A stretch of 14,010 bases of DNA from an uncultured Clostridium sp. (GTDB taxonomy: Bacteria > Bacillota > Clostridia > TANB77 > CAG-508). The translations under genes and the position numbers were made by a program. The stretch spans positions 1 to 14,010 of the forward strand of contig USQP01000003.1 of NCBI GenBank assembly GCA_900556945.1. Reading direction: 5' to 3'. Every line of letters starts with the position of its first letter. The first letter of the stretch is position 1. Shown in pieces: positions 5,934 to 14,010 of this stretch. The notes under the pieces are model-generated. The model was given only the letters and a program-made list of their open reading frames with translations, had not been told where the DNA came from and made no database searches.

Positions 5934-8900
5934 ATGAATTACAAAAGGAGGGCCATCTTGATGGTCGGGGCTGTATTATGCCTAAATTTAAGTGTGTACT
6001 CTCAACTTATATCGTTGAAAATGAATGATGTTTCAGTGAAAAAGGCGATGATGGAATTACAAACTAAAAGTGGTTTCTCATTTGTGTATATTGCTGGAGA
6101 TTTGGATATTCGGAAGATGGTAACAATAGATGCTAATCAATTGGATGAAGCTATTAATCAGATTTTGAAAGGACAAAATGTTTCTTATGAAATACAAGGG
6201 AAGAATATTGTTATTAAAAGAATTCAGGAACTAAAAGTAGCGAATGAACAAAAAATTAAAATTAGTGGTATTGTAAAAGATGTAAATGGAGCCCCTGTGG
6301 TTGGAGCAACAGTTAAAGAAAAAGGGACTTCAAATGGTACTATTACAGATATTGATGGAATTTTTATGCTGGAAGTTCAGGAAAATGCCTTATTAGATAT
6401 ATCATATATTGGATTTAAATCTCAACAGTTGAAAGTACAGAAGGGAGGTAAGGCTTTATCAGTTATTTTGAAAGAAGATTCTGAATTATTAGATGAAGTT
6501 GTTGTTATTGGTTATGGAACACAGCGGAAAGGGGAGGTCGCTAGTTCTATTGCCACTGTAAAATCAGAGAATTTTTTGAAGGTCCCTTCTCCAGATGCTG
6601 CTCAGATGATTCGTGGACAAGTTCCGGGACTAGCTGTTATAACCCCAGATGCCAATCCTCTTTCTTCTTCCCAATTATCTTTGCGTGGTATCACAACATT
6701 AGGGCAAAACACCACTCCGTTAATTCTCATAGATGGAATTCCTGGAGCATTAAATTCTGTTTCTCCTGATGAGATAGCACAAATAGATGTATTAAAAGAT
6801 GGTTCGGCAGCAGCTATTTATGGTACACGTGGTACTAATGGAGTTATTCTTATTACTACAAAACATGTAAATGGGGAAATGCCAACAACAGTAGATGTGA
6901 ATGCTTATATTTCTATTCAACAGATCGTGAAAAAGTTGCCAATGATGACAGCAGGTCAATATCGTGAGAAAGTAGCTCAAGGAGGGTATGGTGGTGCGAC
7001 TGATTATGGTGGTGATGTGGATTGGTTGGATGAAATAACTCGTACTCCTATTTCACAAGTATATAATGTAAGTTTAAGAGGAGGAAGTCAGACAACTAAT
7101 TATTTGGCAAGTCTTGAATATAGGAGTTTGGAGGGTATAATTCAACGTTCGGACAACCAGATCATTTATCCACGCATTGAGGTTACTCATCGCATGTTTA
7201 ATGATAAATTGCGTATTAATGCAGGGTTGAATGGTTCTCTAAAAAAATATTTTGATGGTGCAGATGGTGGTGGATATAAAACAGATGTTTATGCAGGAGC
7301 GATTCAATTTAATCCTACAGATCCTGTTAGAGATGAAAATGGAAATTGGAAAGAGAGACCTATTAATGATTATTTAAATCCGTTGGCTCTTTTATGGGAA
7401 ACAGAGGGAGAGAATAAGGAAACTGCTTTAAGAATGTTTGCTAATTTGGCATTTACTCCTATTGCAGGATTAAATATTAAATATACTGCATCTAAAAATA
7501 TTTTTAATCAGATCCGAGGATATTATGAAACGAAGCAACATTCTTCAACTACTAAAAATGGTAAGAATGGATATGCATCTCGTGGTACACAATCTACATA
7601 TGAAACATTATCTGAATTGACAGTTCAATACAATAAGACATTATTTAAAGATCATAATTTTACTTTGTTGGGAGGGTATAGTTGGATGAAAAGTGGGTAT
7701 GAAGATTATTGGATGCAAAATTGGGATTTTCCTTCAGATGATTATACATATAATAATATGAGTGAAGGTCAAGCTTTACGTGATGGAAAAGCTAATGAAG
7801 ATTCGGAGAAAAGGGAGAATTTGTTGATTGCTTATTTTGCTCGTTTGAATTATAATTATAAAGGAAAATACATTTTATCTGCTAGTATAAGACAGGAGGG
7901 ATCTACTAAATTTGGTAAGAATTATAAGTGGGGAACTTTTCCAGCTGTATCTGTAGCATGGAATATAGTGGAAGAGAATTTTCTAAAGGATGTGTCATCT
8001 CTTTCTGCATTGAAAATACGTGCGGGATTTGGTATTACAGGTACGGAACCATATTCTCCTTATATGTCTCTTCGTTCGATTAATTTTAATGATTATGCAT
8101 ATTATGATGGCACTTGGATTAAGTCTGTTCATCCTAGTTCCAATACGAATCCAGATCTCCGTTGGGAAAAGAAAGAGGAACTTAATGTTGGCCTAGATGT
8201 TGGCTTTTTTGATAATCGGTTAACCGGAAGCATTGACTTTTATAGAAGAACGACTAAGGATTTGATTTGGGAATATAATGTTCCTTCACCTCCATATTTA
8301 TTTCCTACAATACAAGCTAACGGAGGGTCTATACGTAATACAGGGGTAGAAGTTTCTATACAGGTAACGCCTGTTTCAACAAAAGATTTTCAATGGGTAA
8401 CAAATATAAACTATTCTAGTAATGCAAATAAATTAGTGACACTTTCTGGTAAATTTGTTGCAAGTACATATTTAGATACGGGGACAACGGGATCTCCTAT
8501 GTGGCAGGCAACACACAGAATACAAGAGGGGCAACCTTTCGGTAATTTTTGGGGATATAAGTCTATTGATATAGATGATGATGGGCATTGGATAATAGAG
8601 GGTGAAGATGGAACCCCAAAATCTATAAATGATGCGCTTCCTTCTGATAAAAAAGTATTAGGTAATGGCTTGCCGAAACATTATGTGAATTGGAATAACA
8701 CTTTTGGATATAAAAATTTTGATTTAAGTCTTACAATGCGTGGGGCTTTTGGTTTTCAAATATGGAATTCGGCTGCTGCTTTTCATGGGGTACCTGCTAT
8801 GTTTACTGCAGGATGGAATGTAATGGAGAAAGCTTTTGATCCTGTCTTTGGGAAACGTCCTCTTGCTGTAGATCAACCACTGGCTTACGTAAGTTATCAT

Positions 8901-9140
8901 ATTGAAAATGGTGACTATTGGAAGATTGATAATCTGACTTTAGGCTATACTTGGAATACAAGATGGAATTGGTTGAAAAATATTCGTTTTTTTGGTTCTG
9001 TTTCTAATCTTGCTGTTATTACTGGATATAGTGGTATAGATCCGGAAACTCCTGTAAACGGAATGTATCCAGGTATAGATAATCGTTATAGATATCCTTC
9101 GGCTAGAACTTATACAATTGGTATGTCATTTAAATTCTAA
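5934..9140 (+). CDS. SusC-like TonB-dependent transducer with N-terminal STN domain
   Basis: This is a 1068-residue outer-membrane transporter that also signals. After a signal peptide (about 1-23, ending VYSQ) comes a secretin/TonB short N-terminal (STN) domain, about 25-95 (SLKMNDVSVKKAMMELQTKS, GFSFVYIA). It is followed by a carboxypeptidase-regulatory-like domain, about 108-182 (ISGIVKDVNGAPVVGATV, GTITDIDGIF). A TonB-box-like segment (ELLDEVVVIGYGT, about 184-196) leads into the plug (QMIRGQVPGLAV, LILIDGIPGA, AAAIYGTRGTNGVILITTK), then a long barrel ending in TYTIGMSFKF. The STN domain marks SusC proteins that talk to FecR anti-sigma factors, matching the two genes upstream. The susD start is only five bases after the stop. 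The length is normal and no frameshift is seen. Its sequence is much more AT-rich than the partial SusC at the left edge. Confidence 0.97.
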   Translation: MNYKRRAILMVGAVLCLNLSVYSQLISLKMNDVSVKKAMMELQTKSGFSFVYIAGDLDIRKMVTIDANQLDEAINQILKGQNVSYEIQGKNIVIKRIQELKVANEQKIKISGIVKDVNGAPVVGATVKEKGTSNGTITDIDGIFMLEVQENALLDISYIGFKSQQLKVQKGGKALSVILKEDSELLDEVVVIGYGTQRKGEVASSIATVKSENFLKVPSPDAAQMIRGQVPGLAVITPDANPLSSSQLSLRGITTLGQNTTPLILIDGIPGALNSVSPDEIAQIDVLKDGSAAAIYGTRGTNGVILITTKHVNGEMPTTVDVNAYISIQQIVKKLPMMTAGQYREKVAQGGYGGATDYGGDVDWLDEITRTPISQVYNVSLRGGSQTTNYLASLEYRSLEGIIQRSDNQIIYPRIEVTHRMFNDKLRINAGLNGSLKKYFDGADGGGYKTDVYAGAIQFNPTDPVRDENGNWKERPINDYLNPLALLWETEGENKETALRMFANLAFTPIAGLNIKYTASKNIFNQIRGYYETKQHSSTTKNGKNGYASRGTQSTYETLSELTVQYNKTLFKDHNFTLLGGYSWMKSGYEDYWMQNWDFPSDDYTYNNMSEGQALRDGKANEDSEKRENLLIAYFARLNYNYKGKYILSASIRQEGSTKFGKNYKWGTFPAVSVAWNIVEENFLKDVSSLSALKIRAGFGITGTEPYSPYMSLRSINFNDYAYYDGTWIKSVHPSSNTNPDLRWEKKEELNVGLDVGFFDNRLTGSIDFYRRTTKDLIWEYNVPSPPYLFPTIQANGGSIRNTGVEVSIQVTPVSTKDFQWVTNINYSSNANKLVTLSGKFVASTYLDTGTTGSPMWQATHRIQEGQPFGNFWGYKSIDIDDDGHWIIEGEDGTPKSINDALPSDKKVLGNGLPKHYVNWNNTFGYKNFDLSLTMRGAFGFQIWNSAAAFHGVPAMFTAGWNVMEKAFDPVFGKRPLAVDQPLAYVSYHIENGDYWKIDNLTLGYTWNTRWNWLKNIRFFGSVSNLAVITGYSGIDPETPVNGMYPGIDNRYRYPSARTYTIGMSFKF

Positions 9141-9145
9141 ATATT

Positions 9146-10774
9146 ATGAAAACAATAAATAAGATAGTAGGTATAGTTACTTCTATAAGCTTGGCGGGAA
9201 TAATGTCATGTTGTAGTAATGATTTAACAGAAAAAGTATATTCTTCAATAACACAGGATAGTTATGAATATACGGTAAAAGATTTTAAATCTGTGGTTTC
9301 AAGTGTATATTCACCTTTACGTGGAGTGTTTAGCCATACGGGATTTTGGACAGCGAATGAAGTGACTGGAGATGCAATAGTATCTCCTCCTACTGCCACA
9401 GGTTGGTATGATGGTGGCCAATATATGCATTTTCATTATCATGATTGGAATTCTGAGCTGGCTAATATTAAAGAATTTTGGGATTGGATGTATCGGGGAG
9501 CTTTATTTGCTAATTATTCTATAGAATTGATTGAGAGTGGTAAAGTACCCGCTCCTTCTTTGGAGGCAAAGGAACAAGGAATAATGGAACTAAGAGCAGC
9601 TAGAGCTTTTTATTATTGGTTGATATGTGATAATTTTGGAGATGCTCCTTTGGTAATTACTACATCAGATGAAATGCCAGAAAAAAGTTCTCGTAAGGAA
9701 ATCTTTGATTTTATAGTAAAAGAACTGATTGAAGTTATACCTTATTTAAGCGAGGAGCAAGGAGGTGCTATGTATGGACGATTTAATAAATGGGCGGCAA
9801 AGACATTGTTGGCGAATGTGTATTTGAACGCTGAAGTGTATACAGGAACGGCTCATTGGGAGGATTGTATTGTACAATGTAACGATATAATCAATAATAG
9901 CCCTTGTATGCTCTCTCAAAATTTTAAAGATTCATTCAGATCATCTGGAGTTGAGTCTTCAAAAGAAATTATTTTAGCAGTACCTTATGATAAAATTATT
10001 GCAACAGGAAATGATATGCATATGCGTTCTTGGCAAGCTCAGTTAAAAGATAAATTTAATTTGGAAGCAACTCCTTGGGGAAGTGGAACAACAATGGCAA
10101 TAACTCAGTTTGCTGATACTTATGATGAAGATGATAGTCGTATAGATGATACATGGCTTAGAGGAGCACAATATAGTAGTAACGGTGAAATACTAAAGGG
10201 GATTTATGATAATATAGGTGAGGATTTTATCATTGTAAAAGAGATACCTGATGCTAGTTATGTAAAAGAATTTGAGGGGTGGCGCATGAATAAATTTGAG
10301 GTCGCTCCTCAGACTCCTTCTTCTTCTGATACTGATTTCCCTTTTTTCCGTTTTGCTGAGGTGTTGATGATGAAAGCAGAGTGTTTACTGCGAACGGGGC
10401 AGCCGGGGGCTGGTGCTTTGGTTTCTCAGGTTAGGGAACGAGCTTTTAGAGATCATCCAGAAAAAATAATGGTTACGGATGAGCAACTTAAAGCTAATTC
10501 TATTTATCAATATGGTTATGTAGAGAAATATCATATTGTAGATCCAGGTAATCAAGACCCGGTTGAGTTCGGACGATTGTATGATGAGTTGGGGTGGGAA
10601 TTTGTTTGGGAGGCTCACCGAAGAAGGGACATGATTCGTTTTGGTTTGTTTACTAAAAAAAGTTGGTTGTCACATAAGCCTAAAGGAGATTACCGTAGTG
10701 TTTTCCCTATACCAGAGGTTGTTTTAACTTCAAATCCAAAATTAACTCAAAATCCGAATTATTTGCAAAAGTAA
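9146..10774 (+). CDS. SusD/RagB-like glycan-binding outer-membrane lipoprotein
   Basis: This 542-residue protein has a lipoprotein signal (hydrophobic stretch, then GIMSCCSND, with acylated Cys22 or Cys23). It shows SusD landmarks: an N-terminal helical part (SVVSSVYSPLRGVF, FWDWMYRGALFANYSIELIE), the TPR-like segment ELRAARAFYYWLICDNFGDAPL (split here as ELRAARAFYYW and LICDNFGDAPL), GRFNKWAAKTLLANVYLNAE, a C-terminal FPFFRFAEVLMMKAECLL, and ELGWEFVWEAHRRRDMIRFG near the end. It forms the lid on the SusC barrel and captures glycan at the cell surface. Five bases separate it from susC and 43 from the glycosidase, which supports one operon. It appears intact. Confidence 0.96.
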   Translation: MKTINKIVGIVTSISLAGIMSCCSNDLTEKVYSSITQDSYEYTVKDFKSVVSSVYSPLRGVFSHTGFWTANEVTGDAIVSPPTATGWYDGGQYMHFHYHDWNSELANIKEFWDWMYRGALFANYSIELIESGKVPAPSLEAKEQGIMELRAARAFYYWLICDNFGDAPLVITTSDEMPEKSSRKEIFDFIVKELIEVIPYLSEEQGGAMYGRFNKWAAKTLLANVYLNAEVYTGTAHWEDCIVQCNDIINNSPCMLSQNFKDSFRSSGVESSKEIILAVPYDKIIATGNDMHMRSWQAQLKDKFNLEATPWGSGTTMAITQFADTYDEDDSRIDDTWLRGAQYSSNGEILKGIYDNIGEDFIIVKEIPDASYVKEFEGWRMNKFEVAPQTPSSSDTDFPFFRFAEVLMMKAECLLRTGQPGAGALVSQVRERAFRDHPEKIMVTDEQLKANSIYQYGYVEKYHIVDPGNQDPVEFGRLYDELGWEFVWEAHRRRDMIRFGLFTKKSWLSHKPKGDYRSVFPIPEVVLTSNPKLTQNPNYLQK

Positions 10775-10817
10775 TTGATTTTTGTTCTCAACTTGAAAAT
10801 ATATAATAAATATTGAC

Positions 10818-13253
10818 ATGAAAAAATATAAAATATTATTGTTTGTAATTGTGATGTCCTGCATATCAAATGTTTATATGTGGGGAACTACTAAGCCTTT
10901 ATCTAAAAATAGAATAGATCTTTTTTCATTGAGTGAGGTTCGAATTACGGACAAGTACTTTAAGCATATTCAGGATTTAGATCATCAATATCTTTTAACG
11001 TTGGAGCCAGATAGATTGTTATCTTGGTTTAGACGTGAGGCAGGATTGACTCCTAAAGCTCAACCCTATCCTTTTTGGGAATCAGAAGATGTGTGGGGAG
11101 GCGGACCATTAGCTGGACATATTCTTGGTTTTTATATGTCCTCCATGTCTATGATGTATCAGACAACAAATGATAAAATGATTCTTGATAGATTAAATTA
11201 TATTGTCAATGAGTTACTGCTTTGTCAAAAAGCTCATGGAGATGGTTATTTATTAGCTACTGTTAATGGTAAGCAAGTGTTTGAAGATATGATTGATGGA
11301 GATTTTACGACATCCAATCCTCTAATCAACCAAACTTGGGAACCTGTGTATATTATGAATAAAATTATGCTAGGACTTTATGGAGTTTATAAGCGATGTC
11401 ATATACAAGATGCTAAAAGAATATTAATGGGGATGGCAGATTGGTTTGGTTATGAGGTATTAGATAAATTGAATCATGAGAACATTCAAAAAATGTTGGT
11501 ATGTGAACATGGATCTATTAATGAATCTTATATAGACGTATATAAGATAACTGGAGATAAGAAATATTTAGAATGGGCTAAAAAATTAAATGATGAGGAT
11601 ATGTGGGTACCTCTTTCCAAAGGAGAGGATATACTGAACGGTTGGCATGCTAATACACAAATACCTAAATTTACAGGTTTTAATGCAGTTTATCGATATA
11701 CGAATAATAAGGCTTACAATGATGCTGCTACTCGTTTTTGGGATATTGTTGTTCAAAAGCATACATGGATAAATGGTGGAAATAGTACTGGAGAGCATTT
11801 TTTCGAGGAAAGTATGTTTGAAAAGAAAATACCACAATATGGTGGTCCAGAATCATGTAACTCAGTTAATATGATGCGATTGACTGAAAGTCTTTATCAA
11901 ACTGATGGCAGAGTAGATAGGATTGATTATTATGAACGTGTACTTTATAATCATATTTTAGCTAATTATGACCCGGAAGAAGGAATGTGTGTTTATTATA
12001 CTCCTATGCGGCCTGGTCATTATAAAATATATGGAACAAGGTATCATTCATTTTGGTGTTGTACAGGTACGGGATTTGAAGCTCCAGCAAAGTTTGCGAA
12101 AATGATTTATGCACATAAAGATAATTCACTTTATGTAAATATGTTTATAGCATCAACGTTGGACTGGAATGAAAAGAACATTATGATTACTCAATCTACT
12201 AATTTTCCTGACGAAGATCAGACATTACTTACTATAAAGTCTTCATCTACACAACAAATAGATTTAAAAATACGGATCCCCTTTTGGATCAAAAATAAAA
12301 GTATGGTTGTGAGAGTAAATAATAAAATTGTGAAAGGCATAAAATCAGAAAAAGGTTATGTTACAATATCACGTGAATGGTCAGATGGGGATGAAATTAA
12401 AGTGACATTTACACCTCTATTAGAAATTGTACCTTTAAAAAATAGTGAAAGATATCTTGCTATGACTTACGGGCCTATTGTGTTAGCGACTAAAATAGAC
12501 AATACTAATATTGGGAAAGAAGAATTCCGACATGAGCGTAAAACTGTTAGTAATGTAATGATTCCTATGTCAGATACTCCTGTTTTGTTTGGAACATTGA
12601 ATGAAATAAAAGGTAATATCAGACGAGTAGTTGGGAAGGAATTATTATTTATCTATAATCCGAAAGAAGGAAAATCTGTAAAATTGGTTCCTTACAATAG
12701 GATAAATTTTAGTCGATATGCTATTTACATGATTCATGTTGATGACAAAGAAGAGTATATAAAAACAGTTTGGGATGGTAGCTATTATGTCAATATGAAT
12801 CAAAATTTAGGAACGATAAATGTAGATGCTATTTGTATAGGAGATACTGATTCTGAACGAATGCACAAGATAGAGCAGGTGAGTAATATTACAGGAAAAT
12901 ATGATTATATTTCATCATGGCGTCGTGCAGTCAATGGAGGATATTTTATGTATAATTTAGCATCACTTCCAGATAAGGAGCAGACACTTTATATTGCGTT
13001 TCGGGGGAATGATCAGGATGAATTTGCTTTTGATTTGTTGATAGATGGACAGGTGATTAAATCATTTGTGCGTAGTCTAGGTGATGAAGGGTTGGTCACG
13101 AAGAATTATGCAAAATATATTCCTATTCCTTTTGAATTGACCCGTGGTAAGAAAAATATAACATTGAAAATTGCCGCTAGATTAAAGAATATGACAGGAG
13201 ATATTTTTGATATTCGTATATTGCCATCAAATTCAGAAATGGATCTCAAGTAA
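10818..13253 (+). CDS. Beta-L-arabinofuranosidase of the GH127/GH146 type (DUF1680 fold)
   Basis: This 811-residue protein has an (alpha/alpha)6-barrel glycosidase domain (about 35-450; WGGGPLAGHILGFYMSSMSM at 93-112). The GH127 mechanism uses a zinc-held cysteine nucleophile. The matching residues are visible: Glu326 (STGEHF), Glu345 and Cys347 (GGPESCNS), Glu373 (DYYERVLYN) and Cys414/Cys415 (FWCCTGTG). The Glu345-Cys347 and Cys347-Glu373 distances equal those in the characterised HypBA1 enzyme as I recall its numbering. Beta-sandwich domains follow (about 450-640), then a C-terminal beta-domain (about 660-805) as in long Bacteroides homologues. The N-terminus is a signal sequence; VMSC15 could be a lipobox, so surface lipoprotein or periplasmic are both possible. 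It is the only glycosidase of this PUL and defines the likely substrate: a glycan with terminal beta-L-arabinofuranose, from pectin, hydroxyproline-linked arabino-oligosaccharides or similar. GH127 and GH146 cannot be separated by eye. Confidence 0.9.
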   Translation: MKKYKILLFVIVMSCISNVYMWGTTKPLSKNRIDLFSLSEVRITDKYFKHIQDLDHQYLLTLEPDRLLSWFRREAGLTPKAQPYPFWESEDVWGGGPLAGHILGFYMSSMSMMYQTTNDKMILDRLNYIVNELLLCQKAHGDGYLLATVNGKQVFEDMIDGDFTTSNPLINQTWEPVYIMNKIMLGLYGVYKRCHIQDAKRILMGMADWFGYEVLDKLNHENIQKMLVCEHGSINESYIDVYKITGDKKYLEWAKKLNDEDMWVPLSKGEDILNGWHANTQIPKFTGFNAVYRYTNNKAYNDAATRFWDIVVQKHTWINGGNSTGEHFFEESMFEKKIPQYGGPESCNSVNMMRLTESLYQTDGRVDRIDYYERVLYNHILANYDPEEGMCVYYTPMRPGHYKIYGTRYHSFWCCTGTGFEAPAKFAKMIYAHKDNSLYVNMFIASTLDWNEKNIMITQSTNFPDEDQTLLTIKSSSTQQIDLKIRIPFWIKNKSMVVRVNNKIVKGIKSEKGYVTISREWSDGDEIKVTFTPLLEIVPLKNSERYLAMTYGPIVLATKIDNTNIGKEEFRHERKTVSNVMIPMSDTPVLFGTLNEIKGNIRRVVGKELLFIYNPKEGKSVKLVPYNRINFSRYAIYMIHVDDKEEYIKTVWDGSYYVNMNQNLGTINVDAICIGDTDSERMHKIEQVSNITGKYDYISSWRRAVNGGYFMYNLASLPDKEQTLYIAFRGNDQDEFAFDLLIDGQVIKSFVRSLGDEGLVTKNYAKYIPIPFELTRGKKNITLKIAARLKNMTGDIFDIRILPSNSEMDLK

Positions 13254-13335
13254 ATTCAATGAAAAAAAGAGTTTTATAAGAGATGTTTGTTAAAAAGGCA
13301 GAGGTTTTATTTAAGTATTGAAGTTCGAATAGATC

Positions 13336-13370
13336 GAGGACCATTCCTAGATATTTGAGGTTTGGTCCTC
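13336..13370 (+). terminator. Hairpin after the arabinofuranosidase gene, possible weak terminator
   Basis: GAGGACCA (13336-13343) and TGGTCCTC (13363-13370) are a perfect eight-bp inverted repeat, with CCT/AGG pairing again inside. It is 83 bases after the stop codon. No proper T-run follows, so termination is uncertain; it could instead belong to the decayed insertion sequence alongside. Confidence 0.35.
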
Positions 13371-13381
13371 AATTTATGATT

Positions 13382-13766
13382 CTATTTAAAGATTTTTCTA
13401 AAAGCCTTCGCATTATTTTTTTTGAAATAAGCGATTGTCCGAAAAGAGGGCGTTAAGCCTCCTAATAGCTATCATAATTCCACATTTACCTTACAGGAGT
13501 ACTCCAGTTTTCTTGATGACCTTATTGAATACTTATAACCATATAAATACAATTTTAGTAATGTTGCAGGATTATACGGTAGGCTCCTTTTATTGAAGTT
13601 TGACATGTTTAACCCCAAGCTCATTTATAGGCAAGATATCCATAAATAAATTGATAATCCTTGCCCAAGAATTTGGAGCAATCAATTGGTCGAGAGGTAT
13701 CATTTGAATTTGATTTCTGTTTTCTCCTACTATGTAGTTTATAGATATGTTGTCTAGTTTCTTTCC
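13382..13766 (-). pseudogene. Decayed N-terminal fragment of an IS1182-family (DUF772) transposase
   Basis: The minus strand encodes recognisable transposase pieces in two frames. The first (about 13766-13597) reads YIVGENRNQIQMIPLDQLIA and then APNSWARIINLFMDILPINE. After a frameshift near 13588-13597 the second reads LPYNPATLLKLYLYGYKYSI, RSSRKLEYSCKVNVEL, two adjacent stops at 13471-13476, and then LLGGLTPSFRTIAYFKKNNA and KAFRKIFK before a further stop at 13382-13384. These match the N-terminal DUF772 part of IS1182-type transposases (family pattern PPYHPATLLKLYLYGY... ELMWLL... PSFRTIADFRK). The remaining three quarters of the protein, including the catalytic DDE residues, is missing. 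It is therefore non-functional. No terminal inverted repeats could be assigned. Confidence 0.8.
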
Positions 13767-13809
13767 ATAAATATATAAAAAATAGGTGACAATTAAATAT
13801 AGCTTCTAA

Positions 13810-13902
13810 GGTTTTGCACAGACTCTTGGGAGCTTACGATGTTACCAACAAATGGTGAAGTCGTTATTTAGCTCTCCGAGGAAGTTAGTCATTAAGTTCT
13901 AG
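13810..13902 (+). other. Unidentified short open stretch, possible gene remnant
   Basis: Between two stop codons this plus-strand frame stays open for 30 codons and reads like real protein (FAQTLGSLRCYQQMVKSLFS, then SPRKLVIKF and a TAG). It has no start codon placed sensibly. I do not recognise the family. It may be the tail of a gene interrupted when the neighbouring insertion sequence arrived, or chance. Confidence 0.2.
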
Positions 13903-13962
13903 TTTGAAATTAGCAGGAGTAAAGTATAAAGTGAAAAAATCTCTTCTCGAAAATGTAGACAT

Positions 13963-14010
13963 AAAAAAAGGAGCAACGCCTTGCTCCAACCTTTGTTAAC
14001 CTTAAATCTA
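13963..14010 (-). promoter_or_regulatory. Second susC-type leader with hairpin and U-run (right edge)
   Basis: On the minus strand the 19-base leader core (14010-13992) is followed by a perfect seven-bp hairpin GGAGCAA/TTGCTCC (13970-13976 with 13981-13987, loop of four) and seven Us (13969-13963). This is the same arrangement as at 497-549. No susC or other intact gene follows on the minus strand; only the decayed transposase does. The promoter, if present, lies beyond the window. It may be an orphan leader or an independent short RNA. Confidence 0.6.

Noticed and set aside
13446..13463. Short GAGG/CCTC hairpin considered as a terminator or attachment site
   Set aside because: Only four pairs, and it lies inside the transposase fragment, where it is explained by coding sequence (GGLTPS region).
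1..14010. Search for tRNA, rRNA, CRISPR arrays, integrases and defence genes
   Set aside because: No cloverleaf, repeat-spacer series or recognisable proteins of these kinds were seen; the only mobile trace is the decayed IS1182-type fragment.

Overview
The window looks like a chromosomal segment of a gut Bacteroides or close relative. It has SusC/SusD pairs, an ECF sigma/anti-sigma cassette, Bacteroidetes-type promoter elements (TAnnTTTG at -7) and the esterases and glycosidase expected for plant cell-wall glycan use. Three blocks can be separated.

Block 1 (1-3850) is pectin-flavoured. At the left edge, on the minus strand, is the N-terminus of a SusC-like TonB-dependent transporter that runs out of the window. 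Its leader carries a good promoter (570-599) and a hairpin plus U-run (497-524). The gene-free stretch 459-828 holds this leader, an unremarkable 600-784 and a promoter element at 785-792 facing right. Two secreted esterase genes follow on the plus strand, each with a plausible promoter and each ending in a strong intrinsic terminator. They are a SGNH/GDSL hydrolase (829-1680) and an unusual three-part enzyme (1949-3850): a rhamnogalacturonan-acetylesterase-like SGNH domain, a 60-residue stub of a pectin methylesterase, and a NodB-type polysaccharide deacetylase.

Block 2 (about 3980-13253) is a compact, markedly AT-rich polysaccharide utilization locus (PUL), all on the plus strand: ECF sigma factor, FecR-type anti-sigma factor, SusC-like transducer with an N-terminal STN signalling domain, SusD-like lipoprotein, and a GH127/GH146-type beta-L-arabinofuranosidase with its cysteine and glutamate active-site set intact. 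The inferred circuit is as follows. Glycan binding at SusC/D is relayed through the STN domain to the anti-sigma factor, the sigma factor is released, and susC, susD and the hydrolase are induced. In the 229-bp gap before susC I see a convincing candidate for a minus-strand antisense RNA of about 83 nt, with a -7 box, two hairpins and a terminator, like the PUL-associated antisense RNAs described in Bacteroides.

Block 3 (13254-14010) has no intact gene. It holds a possible terminator hairpin (13336-13370), a decayed minus-strand fragment of an IS1182-family transposase (about 13382-13766), an unidentified 30-codon open stretch (13810-13902), and at the very right edge a second copy of the minus-strand leader element seen at 497-549. 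The two leader copies share a 19-base identical core and flank the whole plus-strand cargo. This suggests that the region was assembled by insertion or recombination next to a susC-type leader.
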